Assembly: GCF_021228235.1 (NCBI RefSeq)
Contig: NZ_JAJQRG010000012.1
Coordinates: 19,875 to 83,874 of the forward strand
Direction: 5' to 3'
Source of the DNA: Pseudophaeobacter flagellatus
GTDB taxonomy: Bacteria; Pseudomonadota; Alphaproteobacteria; Rhodobacterales; Rhodobacteraceae
Length of the DNA stretch: 64,000 nucleotides
Shown: in pieces, positions 28,560 through 37,830 of the stretch
Numbering within the stretch: the stretch's first letter is position 1
Layout: each line of letters starts with the position of its first letter
Notes under the pieces: generated by a model
The model's input: only the letters and a program-made list of their open reading frames with translations
The model's database searches: none
Told to the model about the DNA's origin: nothing
Translations under genes and position numbers: made by a program

Positions 28560-29090
28560 ATGGTCTCTGTTTTTCCTGTCTGTTTTGCGCGCCGCCGCTG
28601 CGATCAGGCTGCGCCTCGCCCCGCTCATACGCCAGCCCATAGGCCTGACCGCCGACCTGACCGCCAAGCAGGCGACGCCGGGTTTTCCCTGCTAGAGCTG
28701 ATGGTGGTGGTGGTGATTCTGTCGATCCTGGCGCTGGTGGTGGTGCCGCGGGTGATTGACCGCCCCGATCAGGCCCGCGCCGCCCGCGCCCGCGCCGATA
28801 TCGCCTCGGTGGTCAGCGCCGTCAAACTCTACCGGTTGGACAATTTCCGCTATCCAACCACCGAACAGGGGCTGCAGGCGCTGGTCAGCCGCCCCAGCAG
28901 CGATCCCCTCCCCGCCAACTGGGCCGAGGGCGGCTATATGGATCGGCTGCCGATGGATCCCTGGGGCCAGCCCTATCAGTATCTCTCGCCCGGGGTGCAT
29001 GAGGAGTTCGACATCTTCAGCTATGGTGCCAATGGTCAGGCCGGGGGCACGGGGGCAGATCAGGATATCGGCTCATGGACCCTGCAATAG
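28560..29090 (+). CDS. gspG: Major pseudopilin GspG
   Basis: A 176-residue pseudopilin that forms the type II secretion pseudopilus. The type-IV prepilin cleavage site is GDAG/FSLLELMVVVVILSIL, with the conserved Glu at +5. The GspG C-terminal features TTEQGLQALV and PMDPWGQPYQYLSPG are clear. The leader before the cleavage site is unusually long (about 40 residues) if the ATG at 28560 is right; there is no good Shine-Dalgarno, and a start inside the leader is possible. It heads gspGHIJKLM. Confidence 0.93.
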   Translation: MVSVFPVCFARRRCDQAAPRPAHTPAHRPDRRPDRQAGDAGFSLLELMVVVVILSILALVVVPRVIDRPDQARAARARADIASVVSAVKLYRLDNFRYPTTEQGLQALVSRPSSDPLPANWAEGGYMDRLPMDPWGQPYQYLSPGVHEEFDIFSYGANGQAGGTGADQDIGSWTLQ

Positions 29091-29572
29091 AGCCTGATTT
29101 CCAGACTGAAACCGCCGGTTTTACCCTGATAGAGCTACTTGTCTGTATTGCCATTCTGTCGGTACTGGCCTTTGGTGCCAGCCTGGCCCTGCCCCGTGGC
29201 AGTGCGGCGGCAGACCGCGACATGACATTGTTTCAACGGCAATACACAGCGCTGCGCCAGCGGGCCATCACCGGGCAGGTCACAGCCGGGCTGGCAGTGG
29301 ATGCCCGCGGGATGCGCCAGGCCAGACGGGAGCTCAACGATCAGCAGCAGCCCGACTGGCAGCTCTCGCCGCAGCAGCTGCGCTGGCAGGGGCGGGTGGT
29401 CTTTGCCAGCTTGGGCCGCGCTGCCAGCCGCGCGACGGATAGCCCGCAGATCCAGTTTCTTGCCGATGGGCGCAGCTCGGCCTTTGTGATCCGGTTTTCC
29501 CAGCGGGGGGGCGGGCGACAGGCCAGCTGTCGCAGCGATGGCTGGACGGGGCTGACATGCAGCACTTTTTGA
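29075..29572 (+). CDS. gspH: Minor pseudopilin GspH
   Basis: A 165-residue pseudopilin with the cleavage motif TAG/FTLIELLVCIAILSVLAF and Glu at +5. The long, less conserved globular part ends in a Cys pair (CRSDGWTGLTC) that may form a disulfide. Its position between gspG and gspI and its length fit GspH. It overlaps gspG by 16 bases. Confidence 0.85.
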   Translation: MDPAIEPDFQTETAGFTLIELLVCIAILSVLAFGASLALPRGSAAADRDMTLFQRQYTALRQRAITGQVTAGLAVDARGMRQARRELNDQQQPDWQLSPQQLRWQGRVVFASLGRAASRATDSPQIQFLADGRSSAFVIRFSQRGGGRQASCRSDGWTGLTCSTF

Positions 29573-29928
29573 AACGCTCCAGCCGGGGGTTCACCCTGAT
29601 CGAGCTGGCCCTGGCCATTCTGGTGCTGGCGCTTGGTACCCTGGCGGCGCTGCGGGCCAGCGATCAATCGCGCCTTGCCATTGGCGGCGAGACCCCACGC
29701 CTTCTGGCCCGCATTGCCGCCCGCAACCGCGCCGAAGAGCTGCAGCTCTATGCCGGTGCAGGCCCGGCTCTGCCCGCCGAGGTCAGCCAGGGGGGGCAGC
29801 AATTCCTTCTGACAACCCGGCAAGAGATCACCGCCGGTGGCTTGATCAAGACCGAGATCATCGCCCGCAGTACCCAGGGCGCGGGGGCGCAGCTGTTTCT
29901 CTATCTGTCGCCAGAGCCGCGCCAATGA
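29557..29928 (+). CDS. gspI: Minor pseudopilin GspI
   Basis: A 123-residue pseudopilin with SRG/FTLIELALAILVLAL and the GspI-typical downstream segment (LAALRASDQSRLAIG, then a NRAEELQLY helix). It nucleates the pseudopilus tip with GspJ and GspK. It overlaps gspH by 16 bases and gspJ by 4. Confidence 0.87.
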   Translation: MQHFLKRSSRGFTLIELALAILVLALGTLAALRASDQSRLAIGGETPRLLARIAARNRAEELQLYAGAGPALPAEVSQGGQQFLLTTRQEITAGGLIKTEIIARSTQGAGAQLFLYLSPEPRQ

Positions 29929-30689
29929 CGCGCCGCGCCGCGACAGCCCCCCGGCCGCAGAGGCCACCGCCCGGTGTTGCAGTCAGGGATCAAACCGATG
30001 ATCAGGGGCTCAGCCTGATCGAGCTGGTCCTGGCTATGGGGCTCTTTGCGCTGGTGGCGGTGATGGGGGCTCAGGCGCTCACCGGGATGATGCGCATGCG
30101 CGCCGATCTAACCGCGCGCGCCGACCAGAGCGCCGCCCTGAGTGAGCTGACCAGCCTGCTGCGCGCCGATCTGGCGGCGCTGGTGCCAATGCTGTTTTAC
30201 CCGCCCGACCGCGGCGCGCCCCGCAGCGCCCTTGGATTTTCCCGCCAGGAAAATGCGGTGCGGCTGACCCTGTCCCGAGGCGGAATGGCGCAGTTCGACA
30301 GCCCCCTGCCCCCGAGCGGACAGCAGAGCAGACAGCCCGCCAGCGGGCTGGCCACCGGTCGGGTGGAATGGCAGCTGCAAAATGGCCAGCTGAGCCGGGC
30401 AGTCTGGTTCAGCCTGATGCCCGCCGACCGCAGCTCCTATCATCAGGTTGCAACCGGGCTGGAGACCCGGCTTGGCGGGGTGCAGGATCTGCGCCTGCGC
30501 AGCTATTGGCCGCAGATCGGCTGGGTCGCCGGGGCGCAGGCGCATGGGCTTCAGGCCGGTGCTGTCAGCGATGACGACCGGGCCGGAATCGTCAGAGAGG
30601 TCTATTCCAGCACCCTGCCCCTGGCGGTAGAACTAACCCTGGTCACCGGGGATTTTGGCGAAATATCCCTTATAGAGAGCCTGAAATGA
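29925..30689 (+). CDS. gspJ: Minor pseudopilin GspJ
   Basis: A 254-residue pseudopilin. A Pro/Arg-rich leader of about 28 residues precedes the cleavage site DQG/LSLIELVLAMGLFALV; the residue after Gly is Leu rather than the usual Phe. The large C-terminal domain (LRLRSYWPQIGW) matches GspJ in size and order. It is coupled to gspI and gspK by 4-base overlaps. Confidence 0.87.
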   Translation: MTRRAATAPRPQRPPPGVAVRDQTDDQGLSLIELVLAMGLFALVAVMGAQALTGMMRMRADLTARADQSAALSELTSLLRADLAALVPMLFYPPDRGAPRSALGFSRQENAVRLTLSRGGMAQFDSPLPPSGQQSRQPASGLATGRVEWQLQNGQLSRAVWFSLMPADRSSYHQVATGLETRLGGVQDLRLRSYWPQIGWVAGAQAHGLQAGAVSDDDRAGIVREVYSSTLPLAVELTLVTGDFGEISLIESLK

Positions 30690-31663
30690 GCCCGGTGCGC
30701 CACACTGGGGGCAGGTCCGGCGATCACGGGTTTGTGCTGGTCAATGCCCTGGTCCTGGTCGCGGCGCTGGCGGCCTTGGCGACCCTGCTACTGGCCCGGG
30801 CCGAACAGGGGCGCAGTCGGCTAGAGGCGGGGCTAGAGGCGGATCAGCTAATGCTGGCGCTGGATGCCTATGATACGCTGGCACTGACACAGCTGGCCCG
30901 GGATGGCGGCAGCACCGATCACCTGGGCGAAGCCTGGGCGCGGCCCAGGCCGCCACTGGCGCTGGAGCGCGGTGAGGTCTCTGGCCAGATCCGGGATCTG
31001 CAGGGCCGGTTCAATATCAACTGGCTCAGCAACCCGGACAATCCCTTGGCGCAGGCTGCCTTTGGGCGATTGCTGGCGCGGCTTGGCCTGGCACCGCAGA
31101 TTGCCACCGAGATCCGCAGCTTTGTCACCCCCGGTGCCCGGTCCAAGGGCCAGAGCCGCTGGCGGCAGATGGATCCGCCGCAGGATCCGGTGGGCGGCCC
31201 GCTGCTCAGCGCCGATCAGCTAACGGATCTTCCGGGGCTGTCGCCGCGCGCCTATGCCCGGCTGCGGCCCTGGATCACGGCCCTGCCCGGTGACAGCCGC
31301 CTGAATGTCAACACCGCCCCCCCCGAGGTGCTGGCCAGCTTTCTGCCTGACCTGCCGCCCGCCGCCCTGGCCCGGCTGCTGCGCCTGCGCGATCGCAGTG
31401 GCTTTGCCTCGGTCGACAGTTTCCTGATCGCCGCCCGGCTGCCGCAAGAGGACCGCTCTGACAACGATGCCGGGACAGAGGATCCCCCCGAAGAAACTCC
31501 TGCGTCGCTGGGCGCTGATCAGCTGGCGGTCCAATCCCAGTGGTTTCGCGTCGACAGCCAGGCCCGGCTGAATCACTCTGATGCCCGCCGCATCAGCCTG
31601 CTGCAACGCAGCACCCGGGGCGCGCGCCCCAGACTGGCCTGGCAGGTGACCTATCGCCCCTGA
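30686..31663 (+). CDS. gspK: Minor pseudopilin GspK
   Basis: A 325-residue pseudopilin at the tip of the pseudopilus. The prepilin-like segment is DHG/FVLVNALVLVAALAALATL, lacking the Glu at +5, which is normal for GspK. The conserved DLQGRFNINWL, the LNVNTAPPEVLASFLP stretch and the helix-hairpin-helix-like region after it are diagnostic. An acidic insert (EDRSDNDAGTEDPPEETP) sits near residue 255. Confidence 0.92.
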   Translation: MSPVRHTGGRSGDHGFVLVNALVLVAALAALATLLLARAEQGRSRLEAGLEADQLMLALDAYDTLALTQLARDGGSTDHLGEAWARPRPPLALERGEVSGQIRDLQGRFNINWLSNPDNPLAQAAFGRLLARLGLAPQIATEIRSFVTPGARSKGQSRWRQMDPPQDPVGGPLLSADQLTDLPGLSPRAYARLRPWITALPGDSRLNVNTAPPEVLASFLPDLPPAALARLLRLRDRSGFASVDSFLIAARLPQEDRSDNDAGTEDPPEETPASLGADQLAVQSQWFRVDSQARLNHSDARRISLLQRSTRGARPRLAWQVTYRP

Positions 31664-31780
31664 CAGATCCCAGATCCGCGGCAGAAAAACGCGACATTGC
31701 GCGGGCGGGATGCTATCGACAGATGCAGCCCGTAATGAAAGCCGAATGACCCAAATGACCACCGTCAGGAGCCCCGATTG

Positions 31781-33214
31781 ATGCCCGCCGCCCAGAGTGC
31801 CCAACTGGCCAGGCCTGGCTCTGCTTCTGGTTCCGCCTTGGGCCCGGACCTTGCCCAGGGTGCCGGCCAGGGTGCGGGCCAGGTGGATGGGCAGGTGGGG
31901 GGCCAGATCATCCGCCAGGATCAACTCTCTGCAGCGATGGTGGCGCAGATCTCGCCGGAAACGGTGATCACGGTGCCGGGCAGCCAGATCCCGCTGCTGC
32001 GTCTTGCCCTGCCGCCTGGGCTACGGGGGCAGGCCCGCGAACAGGTGGCCAAGCGGCAATTGGCCGACCAGACCGGGCTGGGGCAAAACAGCCTGAGCCT
32101 GCGCCCCTTTATGCCGCAACAGACAGATCCAATCCGGTCGCGCCAGACGCGCGGTCTTGACAGCTGGACGCGGGTCTTGGCCGGGGACAGCGACTGGCTG
32201 CACAGCCTGCAAGAGCTCCCCGGTCGGGCGGTCCTGCCGGATTACCTGACCCTGCCCACGGCGGCCGGGGTCTGGAGCCTGACGCTGGAGCAGATCGTCG
32301 CGCCCGGCCCGGCCGTGCCCCCCGCCGCCCAGCCTGGCCCGCACCCTGTGCTGCAGTCTGGGGCAGGGTCGGCCGCCACTCTGCCGCTGCTGGTGGCACG
32401 GCTGGGGCCCGGTGATGGTTTCAGCGCCCGCCCCGCCCTGGGGCTGGCCATGCTGCATCAGGCCCTGCAGGCCGCCCCCAGCACACCACCGCAGGCCATT
32501 CTGTGGCTGGGGCCGCCAGAGGCACCCGAACTGGCCGAAATCACCGCAGTGGCCCGCGCCCATGACATTGCCCTCATCCACAGCCCCGAAGAGGCCAAAG
32601 CCCTGGACCTGCCCCGGCCGGAACGCTTTGCCCATGGTGAACTGGCCTGCGATCTGCGCCATAATCCGATGGCGGCCCGGGCCCGGCTGGCCGCAGCTGT
32701 TCTGCCCTGGCGCTGGCCTCTGCTGGCCGCCTGCCTCGCCGCCGGGCTCTGGGCGGCAGGGCAGTGGATCGAGCTGACCCGGATCAGCGCTGAAATCGCC
32801 GCCCAGACCGCCCGCAATCAGGCCCTGGTCAGGGCGCATTTTGTCCCAAGTGGCCCGGTTCTGGATGCCCGCCTTCAGGTCAGCCGCGCCCTTGCCGACC
32901 TGCAGCGCAACAGCGCTGCTGCCGGGGCGCATTTCGATCCACTAGACCTGACCGGGCGGCTGGCTCAGAAGGTCGCGGCGGCGGGGCTGCGGCCTGATCT
33001 GCTCAGCTATCGTGCCGGAGAGGGGCTGCTCTTGGCCCTGCGCCTGCCGGATTTTGCGGCCGCCGACCAGCTGGCCGCGACCCTGCGCGCGGCCCAGCTC
33101 AGCCCCAGTTTGACCAAGTCACGGGTGGATGAGGCGCGGCGCGGCGTCTATGTCGAATTTGTCATCACAGATCGAGAGCCTTCCCCCAAGGCAATACAGG
33201 AGCCACAGCCATGA
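31781..33214 (+). CDS. gspL: Type II secretion inner-membrane protein GspL
   Basis: A 477-residue bitopic protein that docks the GspE ATPase to the membrane platform. A long cytoplasmic actin-like domain, here with a Gly/Gln-rich N-terminal extension, is followed by one transmembrane segment at about residues 305-325 (WRWPLLAACLAAGLWAAG) and a periplasmic ferredoxin-like domain. The ATG at 31781 has AGGAG ten bases upstream. It follows gspK after 117 non-coding bases and overlaps gspM by 4. Confidence 0.87.
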   Translation: MPAAQSAQLARPGSASGSALGPDLAQGAGQGAGQVDGQVGGQIIRQDQLSAAMVAQISPETVITVPGSQIPLLRLALPPGLRGQAREQVAKRQLADQTGLGQNSLSLRPFMPQQTDPIRSRQTRGLDSWTRVLAGDSDWLHSLQELPGRAVLPDYLTLPTAAGVWSLTLEQIVAPGPAVPPAAQPGPHPVLQSGAGSAATLPLLVARLGPGDGFSARPALGLAMLHQALQAAPSTPPQAILWLGPPEAPELAEITAVARAHDIALIHSPEEAKALDLPRPERFAHGELACDLRHNPMAARARLAAAVLPWRWPLLAACLAAGLWAAGQWIELTRISAEIAAQTARNQALVRAHFVPSGPVLDARLQVSRALADLQRNSAAAGAHFDPLDLTGRLAQKVAAAGLRPDLLSYRAGEGLLLALRLPDFAAADQLAATLRAAQLSPSLTKSRVDEARRGVYVEFVITDREPSPKAIQEPQP

Positions 33215-33717
33215 GCGCGAAGCTGATCGACCTGCTTCTGCGTCTTACCCGGCGCGAACGGCGGCTGCTGGGTGGCGCAGGCCTGATGATCCTGTTGGCG
33301 GTTGGTTTTGGCCTGCTCCTGCCGCTGCAGGAACGCCACCAGCAGGCCAAAACCCAGCTGGCCGAACTGCGCGCATTGGAACAGTGGATCATGGCGCGTA
33401 TTGCCGAAAAACAGGGCCTAAATCAGGGGAATATTGCAATTTCGCAAACGCCGATTGGCACCAGCGGCATAGAGGCCGGCCTGATAGAGGCGCATCTGCG
33501 TCAGCCGCTCAGCGCGCTTTCGGTCCAGGAGGGCGGCGCCATTGATCTACGCTTTGATCGGGTCGATTTTATCCAGCTGGGCCAGTGGCTCCGCACGGCG
33601 CATCCGGCCTGGGGCTATCGCATCGACAGTTTCCGGCTCGAGGCGCTGGAGGGCGAGGCGGCAGCCGGTCGGGTCGCCGCCTGGATCAGCCTGAGCCCGA
33701 CAACACAGACCCGCTGA
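33211..33717 (+). CDS. gspM: Type II secretion protein GspM
   Basis: A 168-residue bitopic inner-membrane partner of GspL. A basic N-terminus (LTRRERRLLGG) is followed by one membrane segment (LMILLAVGFGLLLPL), a coiled stretch and a small periplasmic domain. Its length, topology and position after gspL support the call, since sequence conservation in GspM is low. It ends the plus-strand gspGHIJKLM unit. Confidence 0.85.
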   Translation: MSAKLIDLLLRLTRRERRLLGGAGLMILLAVGFGLLLPLQERHQQAKTQLAELRALEQWIMARIAEKQGLNQGNIAISQTPIGTSGIEAGLIEAHLRQPLSALSVQEGGAIDLRFDRVDFIQLGQWLRTAHPAWGYRIDSFRLEALEGEAAAGRVAAWISLSPTTQTR

Positions 33718-33798
33718 CCCGCTGTTTTGCCCGGCCGCCCTGCAACCGGTGCCCGCGCCTGATTGGAAGGAACTGGATGGGATGAGGCTGGGCCGGGG

Positions 33799-34308
33799 TT
33801 ACAGCTTTTGCAACCGCGCCTCGATGCTGGCGCGCCGTCCCGCCATGGATCCCAATGGATCCAGATCATCGCGCGCTTTCAGTACCTCTGCCAGAGCGGC
33901 GCTGGCCTGGGTCAGCTGGGCCTTGCCGGGCGCGATCTCGCCCTTGGCCAAAAGCGCCAGCCCCAATTCATGCTGGGCCGTGCCCTGCACCGCCAGGGCC
34001 GCGCCCCGGGCAGCCCCGCTTTGCCCCTGGGCCAAGGTGCCGGCAATCCGGGCCGCTTCGCCGTAGTTTCCGGCCCGCAGTTCGGCATGGGCATATTCCA
34101 GTTGCAGGCGTGGTGCCAGCGGGCCGGCCTGGGTGATCAGGCGCTGATAGCTGCGGCTGGCGCGGGCGTAATCGCCGCCTTCCAGCGCGTTGCGCGCCAC
34201 CGCATATTTGGCATGAAACCCGCCATTGCCCGCGGCCTGGGGCCCCAGGCTGTCACCACAGCTGCCCAGGATTACAAAGCTCAGGCTGATGATCGCGAAT
34301 TTGGTCAT
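33799..34308 (-). CDS. TPR-like lipoprotein within the type II secretion locus, function unknown
   Basis: A 169-residue lipoprotein. The signal ends in VILGSCGDS, giving a lipobox Cys near residue 17. The rest is alpha-helical, rich in Ala, with TPR/Sel1-like spacing (RNALEGGDYARASRSYQRL, then ELRAGNYGEAARI). The ATG at 34308 has AGGTGA six bases upstream. It lies convergent to gspM and divergent from gspC, so it is embedded in the secretion locus. A pilotin or secretin-assembly role like GspS or AspS/PilF is possible from topology and location only; I see no family match. Confidence 0.7.
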   Translation of the reverse strand: MTKFAIISLSFVILGSCGDSLGPQAAGNGGFHAKYAVARNALEGGDYARASRSYQRLITQAGPLAPRLQLEYAHAELRAGNYGEAARIAGTLAQGQSGAARGAALAVQGTAQHELGLALLAKGEIAPGKAQLTQASAALAEVLKARDDLDPLGSMAGRRASIEARLQKL

Positions 34309-34493
34309 GGATATCACCTGCATTGCCTGCTCTTTTTCTGTTTAACTTTGGCTGAAAATTTACCATGTTCAGCACAGCCCGTCTATCTGGGCCGGCCCGC
34401 AGGCACGACTGCGGCCAGATCTGTGACCCATATGCGCCTCTTGTTGTCAGGGGCTGACTCCGGCCCCCGCCCAAAACGCCAGCAAGGAAGCCC

Positions 34494-35003
34494 ATGCGCC
34501 TGATTGCCCGCCTCTTGACCTTTGCCTGCCTGTTGCTGGCGCTGCTGGCCAGCTATCAGCTGTGGCAGCTGTTCAATGGGCCGCAAGACGGGCCTCTGGA
34601 TCTGGCAGCGGCGCCCGCTGTCGGGCAAGATCTGATGCGCCCTCACCCTGCCAATCAGGCCCCCAACCTGGCCCCCGATCAGGCCACCAGCGCCCCACCG
34701 CCCCGCTGGCCAGCGCTGTTTGGTGAAAAGCAACCGCCCCGCCCGGCGACCACCCCGGCAGAACCGCAGCCGCTCTCCGCCTCCGCCGATCTGCCCCCGA
34801 TCGAGAGCCTGGGCTATGTGCTGAAAGGCCGGGTGCAGGCAGGTGATGCCACCTGGGCCATCGTTGACCATCCCAGCGGCGAACAGCTGCTGCGCCAAGG
34901 TGATGCGCTGCGCGCCGATATCAAGGTGATGCGGATTGATGGCCAGGGGCTCTGGGTCTCGCGCCAGGGTGGGGCGCCAGAATTGCTGGGCTTTGTCGAC
35001 TGA
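34494..35003 (+). CDS. gspC: Type II secretion protein GspC (short form)
   Basis: A 169-residue bitopic protein that bridges the inner-membrane platform and the secretin. It has a short cytoplasmic N-terminus, a membrane helix (LLTFACLLLALLASYQLW), a Pro-rich linker and a C-terminal homology-region (HR) domain (LGYVLKGRVQAGDATWAIV). The C-terminal PDZ or coiled-coil domain of longer GspC proteins is absent. It has a good AAGGAAG ribosome site. It stands alone on the plus strand between the lipoprotein and gspF. Confidence 0.85.
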   Translation: MRLIARLLTFACLLLALLASYQLWQLFNGPQDGPLDLAAAPAVGQDLMRPHPANQAPNLAPDQATSAPPPRWPALFGEKQPPRPATTPAEPQPLSASADLPPIESLGYVLKGRVQAGDATWAIVDHPSGEQLLRQGDALRADIKVMRIDGQGLWVSRQGGAPELLGFVD

Positions 35004-35074
35004 GCCTATGCACCGCTGCCGCCCCGACAGGATCGGCCAGGCCCAATCCATTCGCCCCGGTCAATTCGATCATA

Positions 35075-36373
35075 TCACCCTGTCACCACCGCCTGCAGAT
35101 CAAAGATCGGCAGCAGCACCGCCAGGACAATTACCAGTACCATCCCGCCCACCAACATCATCAAGGCAGGCTCTAACAAGGCGGCAATGCGCTTTCGTTC
35201 GCTCGATAAGCGATGTTCCACCAGGGCAGCGGCGCGGGCGCTCATCGGGGCCAATCTAACCGAGACCTCGCCCGCCGCAATCAGCTGGCGCGCCACCGGC
35301 GGCAGACAGGACAGCTGCGCCAGCGCCGAGGACAGGCTTTCGCCCTGCTGCACCCGACGAGTGACGGCGCGGCCCTCAGCGTGGAACAGCGCCACCGAGA
35401 GCACCTCGGTGGCGCTGTCGGTGGCGCTGAGAACCGCATGGCGCGCGCCCAACACCAGGGCCAGGGTGCGCAGATATTGCACCGCTGCCGACAGCCGCAT
35501 CAGCCGGCCCACCAGCGGCACCCGCAGCAGCAGCCGGTCGCGCCGCTGGCGCAGCCCAGGCATCCGTGGCACCAAGGCCAGAAACAGCAAGACTGCCAAG
35601 ACCCCCAGGCCAATCAGCTCCGCCTGATCGCGGATGAAATCCGAAACCGCCAGCACCGCCTGGGTCAGCGGTGGCAGATCCCGCCCCGAGAGCTCAAACA
35701 GAGCCACGATCTCGGGCGCGACATTGACCATCAGAATGGCACAGACCAGCAAGGACACAGCGGCGACAAATCCGGGATAAACCAGCGCGGTGGCAATCTG
35801 CGCCTTGTCGCTGCCCAATTGTTCCAGATGATCGGCCAGGGCGGTAAAGACCGAGGCCAGCTCTCCGGCGCTTTCCCCGGCGCGCAGGGCCGCCAGATAA
35901 TAGGGGGCAAAGCCGGCCCCGGTCTGATCCAGCGCCTGACACAGGCTGGCCCCATCCAGCAGGGCAGCACGGGCATCAGCGGCCATGGCATCCAGACTGG
36001 AGTGGCCCGCACTGCGCACCGCCTCCAGGGCAGCATCGACCGGCAGCTCGGCCTCCAGCATCACCGCCATCTGGCGGGTAAAGACCAGCTGCAATTCCGG
36101 GTTCAGCCGCTGGCGCCATGGGGCCCAAAGCATGGTCTTGCCCGCCTCTTGCCGGGCGGCGATAGGCCCGCCTGCCGGATCTGACGGTTGATCGGCGCCT
36201 GTCTCTTGCGGGGCGGGCTGGAATGCAGGCTGGCGGCGGGCCTCTGCCAGCTCTGCGACAAACAGATCCAGCGCCGCCAGCTGACGACTGGCATCGCTTT
36301 CGGTTTCGGCCACAACCGTACCGCTGCGCCGTCGCCCGGTATCGGTATAGGCGATGTAGCGATAGGCCTTCAC
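35075..36373 (-). CDS. gspF: Type II secretion inner-membrane platform protein GspF
   Basis: A 432-residue polytopic protein of the GspF/PilC family. Two similar cytoplasmic helical domains (for example FTRQMAVMLEAELPVDAALEAV and the repeat around YLRTLALVLGARHAVLSAT) alternate with three membrane helices. The start MKAYRYIAYTDTGRRRSGTV is typical. It overlaps gspE by 4 bases in the order gspD-gspE-gspF on the minus strand. Confidence 0.93.
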   Translation of the reverse strand: MKAYRYIAYTDTGRRRSGTVVAETESDASRQLAALDLFVAELAEARRQPAFQPAPQETGADQPSDPAGGPIAARQEAGKTMLWAPWRQRLNPELQLVFTRQMAVMLEAELPVDAALEAVRSAGHSSLDAMAADARAALLDGASLCQALDQTGAGFAPYYLAALRAGESAGELASVFTALADHLEQLGSDKAQIATALVYPGFVAAVSLLVCAILMVNVAPEIVALFELSGRDLPPLTQAVLAVSDFIRDQAELIGLGVLAVLLFLALVPRMPGLRQRRDRLLLRVPLVGRLMRLSAAVQYLRTLALVLGARHAVLSATDSATEVLSVALFHAEGRAVTRRVQQGESLSSALAQLSCLPPVARQLIAAGEVSVRLAPMSARAAALVEHRLSSERKRIAALLEPALMMLVGGMVLVIVLAVLLPIFDLQAVVTG

Positions 36374-37830
36374 ATCACATCCCCGACCACCCGCAGGGCC
36401 TCTTGCAGGCTGACCTCGCCCAGAGCCACCGCCTGCAGCGCCTGGCCTGTCAGCGTCTCTGTGACCTCCAGCGCCAGCGCCTTCAGCTCGCTCTCGGGGG
36501 CACCGCGATCAATCGCAGCGGTGATTTCAGCGGTGATTTCAGCCATTTCAAAAATACCGATACGCCCGGCATGACCAGAGCCACCACAGGCGGCACAGCC
36601 CACCGGGGCCTGAATCTGGCCCGGCAGCGCCACCGCATGCCGCTGGAACAGCGCAGCAATGCGGGCCTGTTCGGCGTCATCGATGCGTTGCGGCGCACGA
36701 CACTGGCGACACAGGCGACGCAGCAGACGCTGGGCAATCACCCCGCGCAGGCTGGCGGCGATCAGGAAATTGTCCAGCCCAAGATCCCGCAGCCGCACAA
36801 TCGCCCCGATAGAGCTATTGGCATGTAGCGAGGAAAACACCAGATGTCCGGTCAGCGCCGCCTGGGCCGCCGTCTGGGCTGTTTCCTGATCGCGAATTTC
36901 CCCCACCAGAATGACATCCGGATCCTGCCGCAGCGTGGCGCGCAGCCCGGCGGCAAAGCTCATGCCGATCTCGGCGTTGATCTGGCTCTGGCTGATGCCG
37001 GGCAGGTCATATTCGATCGGATCTTCCACCGTGACGATATTGCGCTCGGCGCGATCCGCCAGTTGCAACAGCGAATAGAGCGTCGTGGTCTTGCCCGCCC
37101 CGGTGGGGCCAGTGGCCAGGATTATTCCGTTGGGAAAGCCAGAAAGTCGCTGTAACAGAGCCTGTTGTTGATCCGACAGCCCCAGATCCTGCAGCGGGCG
37201 CAGCCCGGTTGAGCGGTCAAGAATCCGCAGCACGATGCGTTCACCGTAGTGACCGGGCAGCGCAGAAACCCGGGTGTCGATCTGCCGCCCCGCCAGCGCC
37301 AGCGGGATGCGCCCATCCTGCGGCAGCCGGGTTTCCGCGATATCCAGCCCCGCCATGACCTTCAACCGCGACACGATCCGGCGCACCGGTACATCGGCGC
37401 GATCCATCACCTCTTGCAAGACCCCGTCGATGCGCATGCGCACCCTGAGACCGGCTTCATGCGGTTCAATATGCAGGTCCGACGCCCCGCTTTGCACTGC
37501 CCGCGCCAAGAGCTGATTGACCAGGGTGATCACTGGCGCATCGCCCGGCTCATCCAGCAGATCCCGCTGCCGGCGGGCAAAGGCCTGCTCTTCCAGATCA
37601 AAGCTCAGCGCGGTTTCGGCGGGCAGGCTGGCTTCACGGTAGACCCGTGCCAGGGCGGCATCAAAATCAGCCTGCTCCAGCAGCTGAAAGCGCAGATCAA
37701 GCGCCAGGCCAACCCGGCGCTGCGCCTCGCGCAGGCCCAGCTGTGTCCCCCCCGGCCCCGCCAGCAGGGTCGTCCCGTCCAGCACCACCTGCTGGTCACG
37801 GGCAAAGGCAAAGGGCAGCCTAGTTGCCAC
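36370..37830 (-). CDS. gspE: Type II secretion ATPase GspE
   Basis: A 486-residue hexameric ATPase powering pseudopilus assembly. Walker A is GPTGAGKTTT (about 241-250), the Asp box VEDPIEY (268-274), Walker B ILVGEIRDQ (307-315) and the His box TGHLVFSSLHAN. The GspE-specific zinc cysteines are CRQC (374, 377) and CAAC (412, 415). The best start is the GTG at 37830, which overlaps the end of gspD by 11 bases; the longer upstream reading to 37905 runs through gspD sequence. The N1E domain appears short. Confidence 0.93.
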   Translation of the reverse strand: MATRLPFAFARDQQVVLDGTTLLAGPGGTQLGLREAQRRVGLALDLRFQLLEQADFDAALARVYREASLPAETALSFDLEEQAFARRQRDLLDEPGDAPVITLVNQLLARAVQSGASDLHIEPHEAGLRVRMRIDGVLQEVMDRADVPVRRIVSRLKVMAGLDIAETRLPQDGRIPLALAGRQIDTRVSALPGHYGERIVLRILDRSTGLRPLQDLGLSDQQQALLQRLSGFPNGIILATGPTGAGKTTTLYSLLQLADRAERNIVTVEDPIEYDLPGISQSQINAEIGMSFAAGLRATLRQDPDVILVGEIRDQETAQTAAQAALTGHLVFSSLHANSSIGAIVRLRDLGLDNFLIAASLRGVIAQRLLRRLCRQCRAPQRIDDAEQARIAALFQRHAVALPGQIQAPVGCAACGGSGHAGRIGIFEMAEITAEITAAIDRGAPESELKALALEVTETLTGQALQAVALGEVSLQEALRVVGDVM

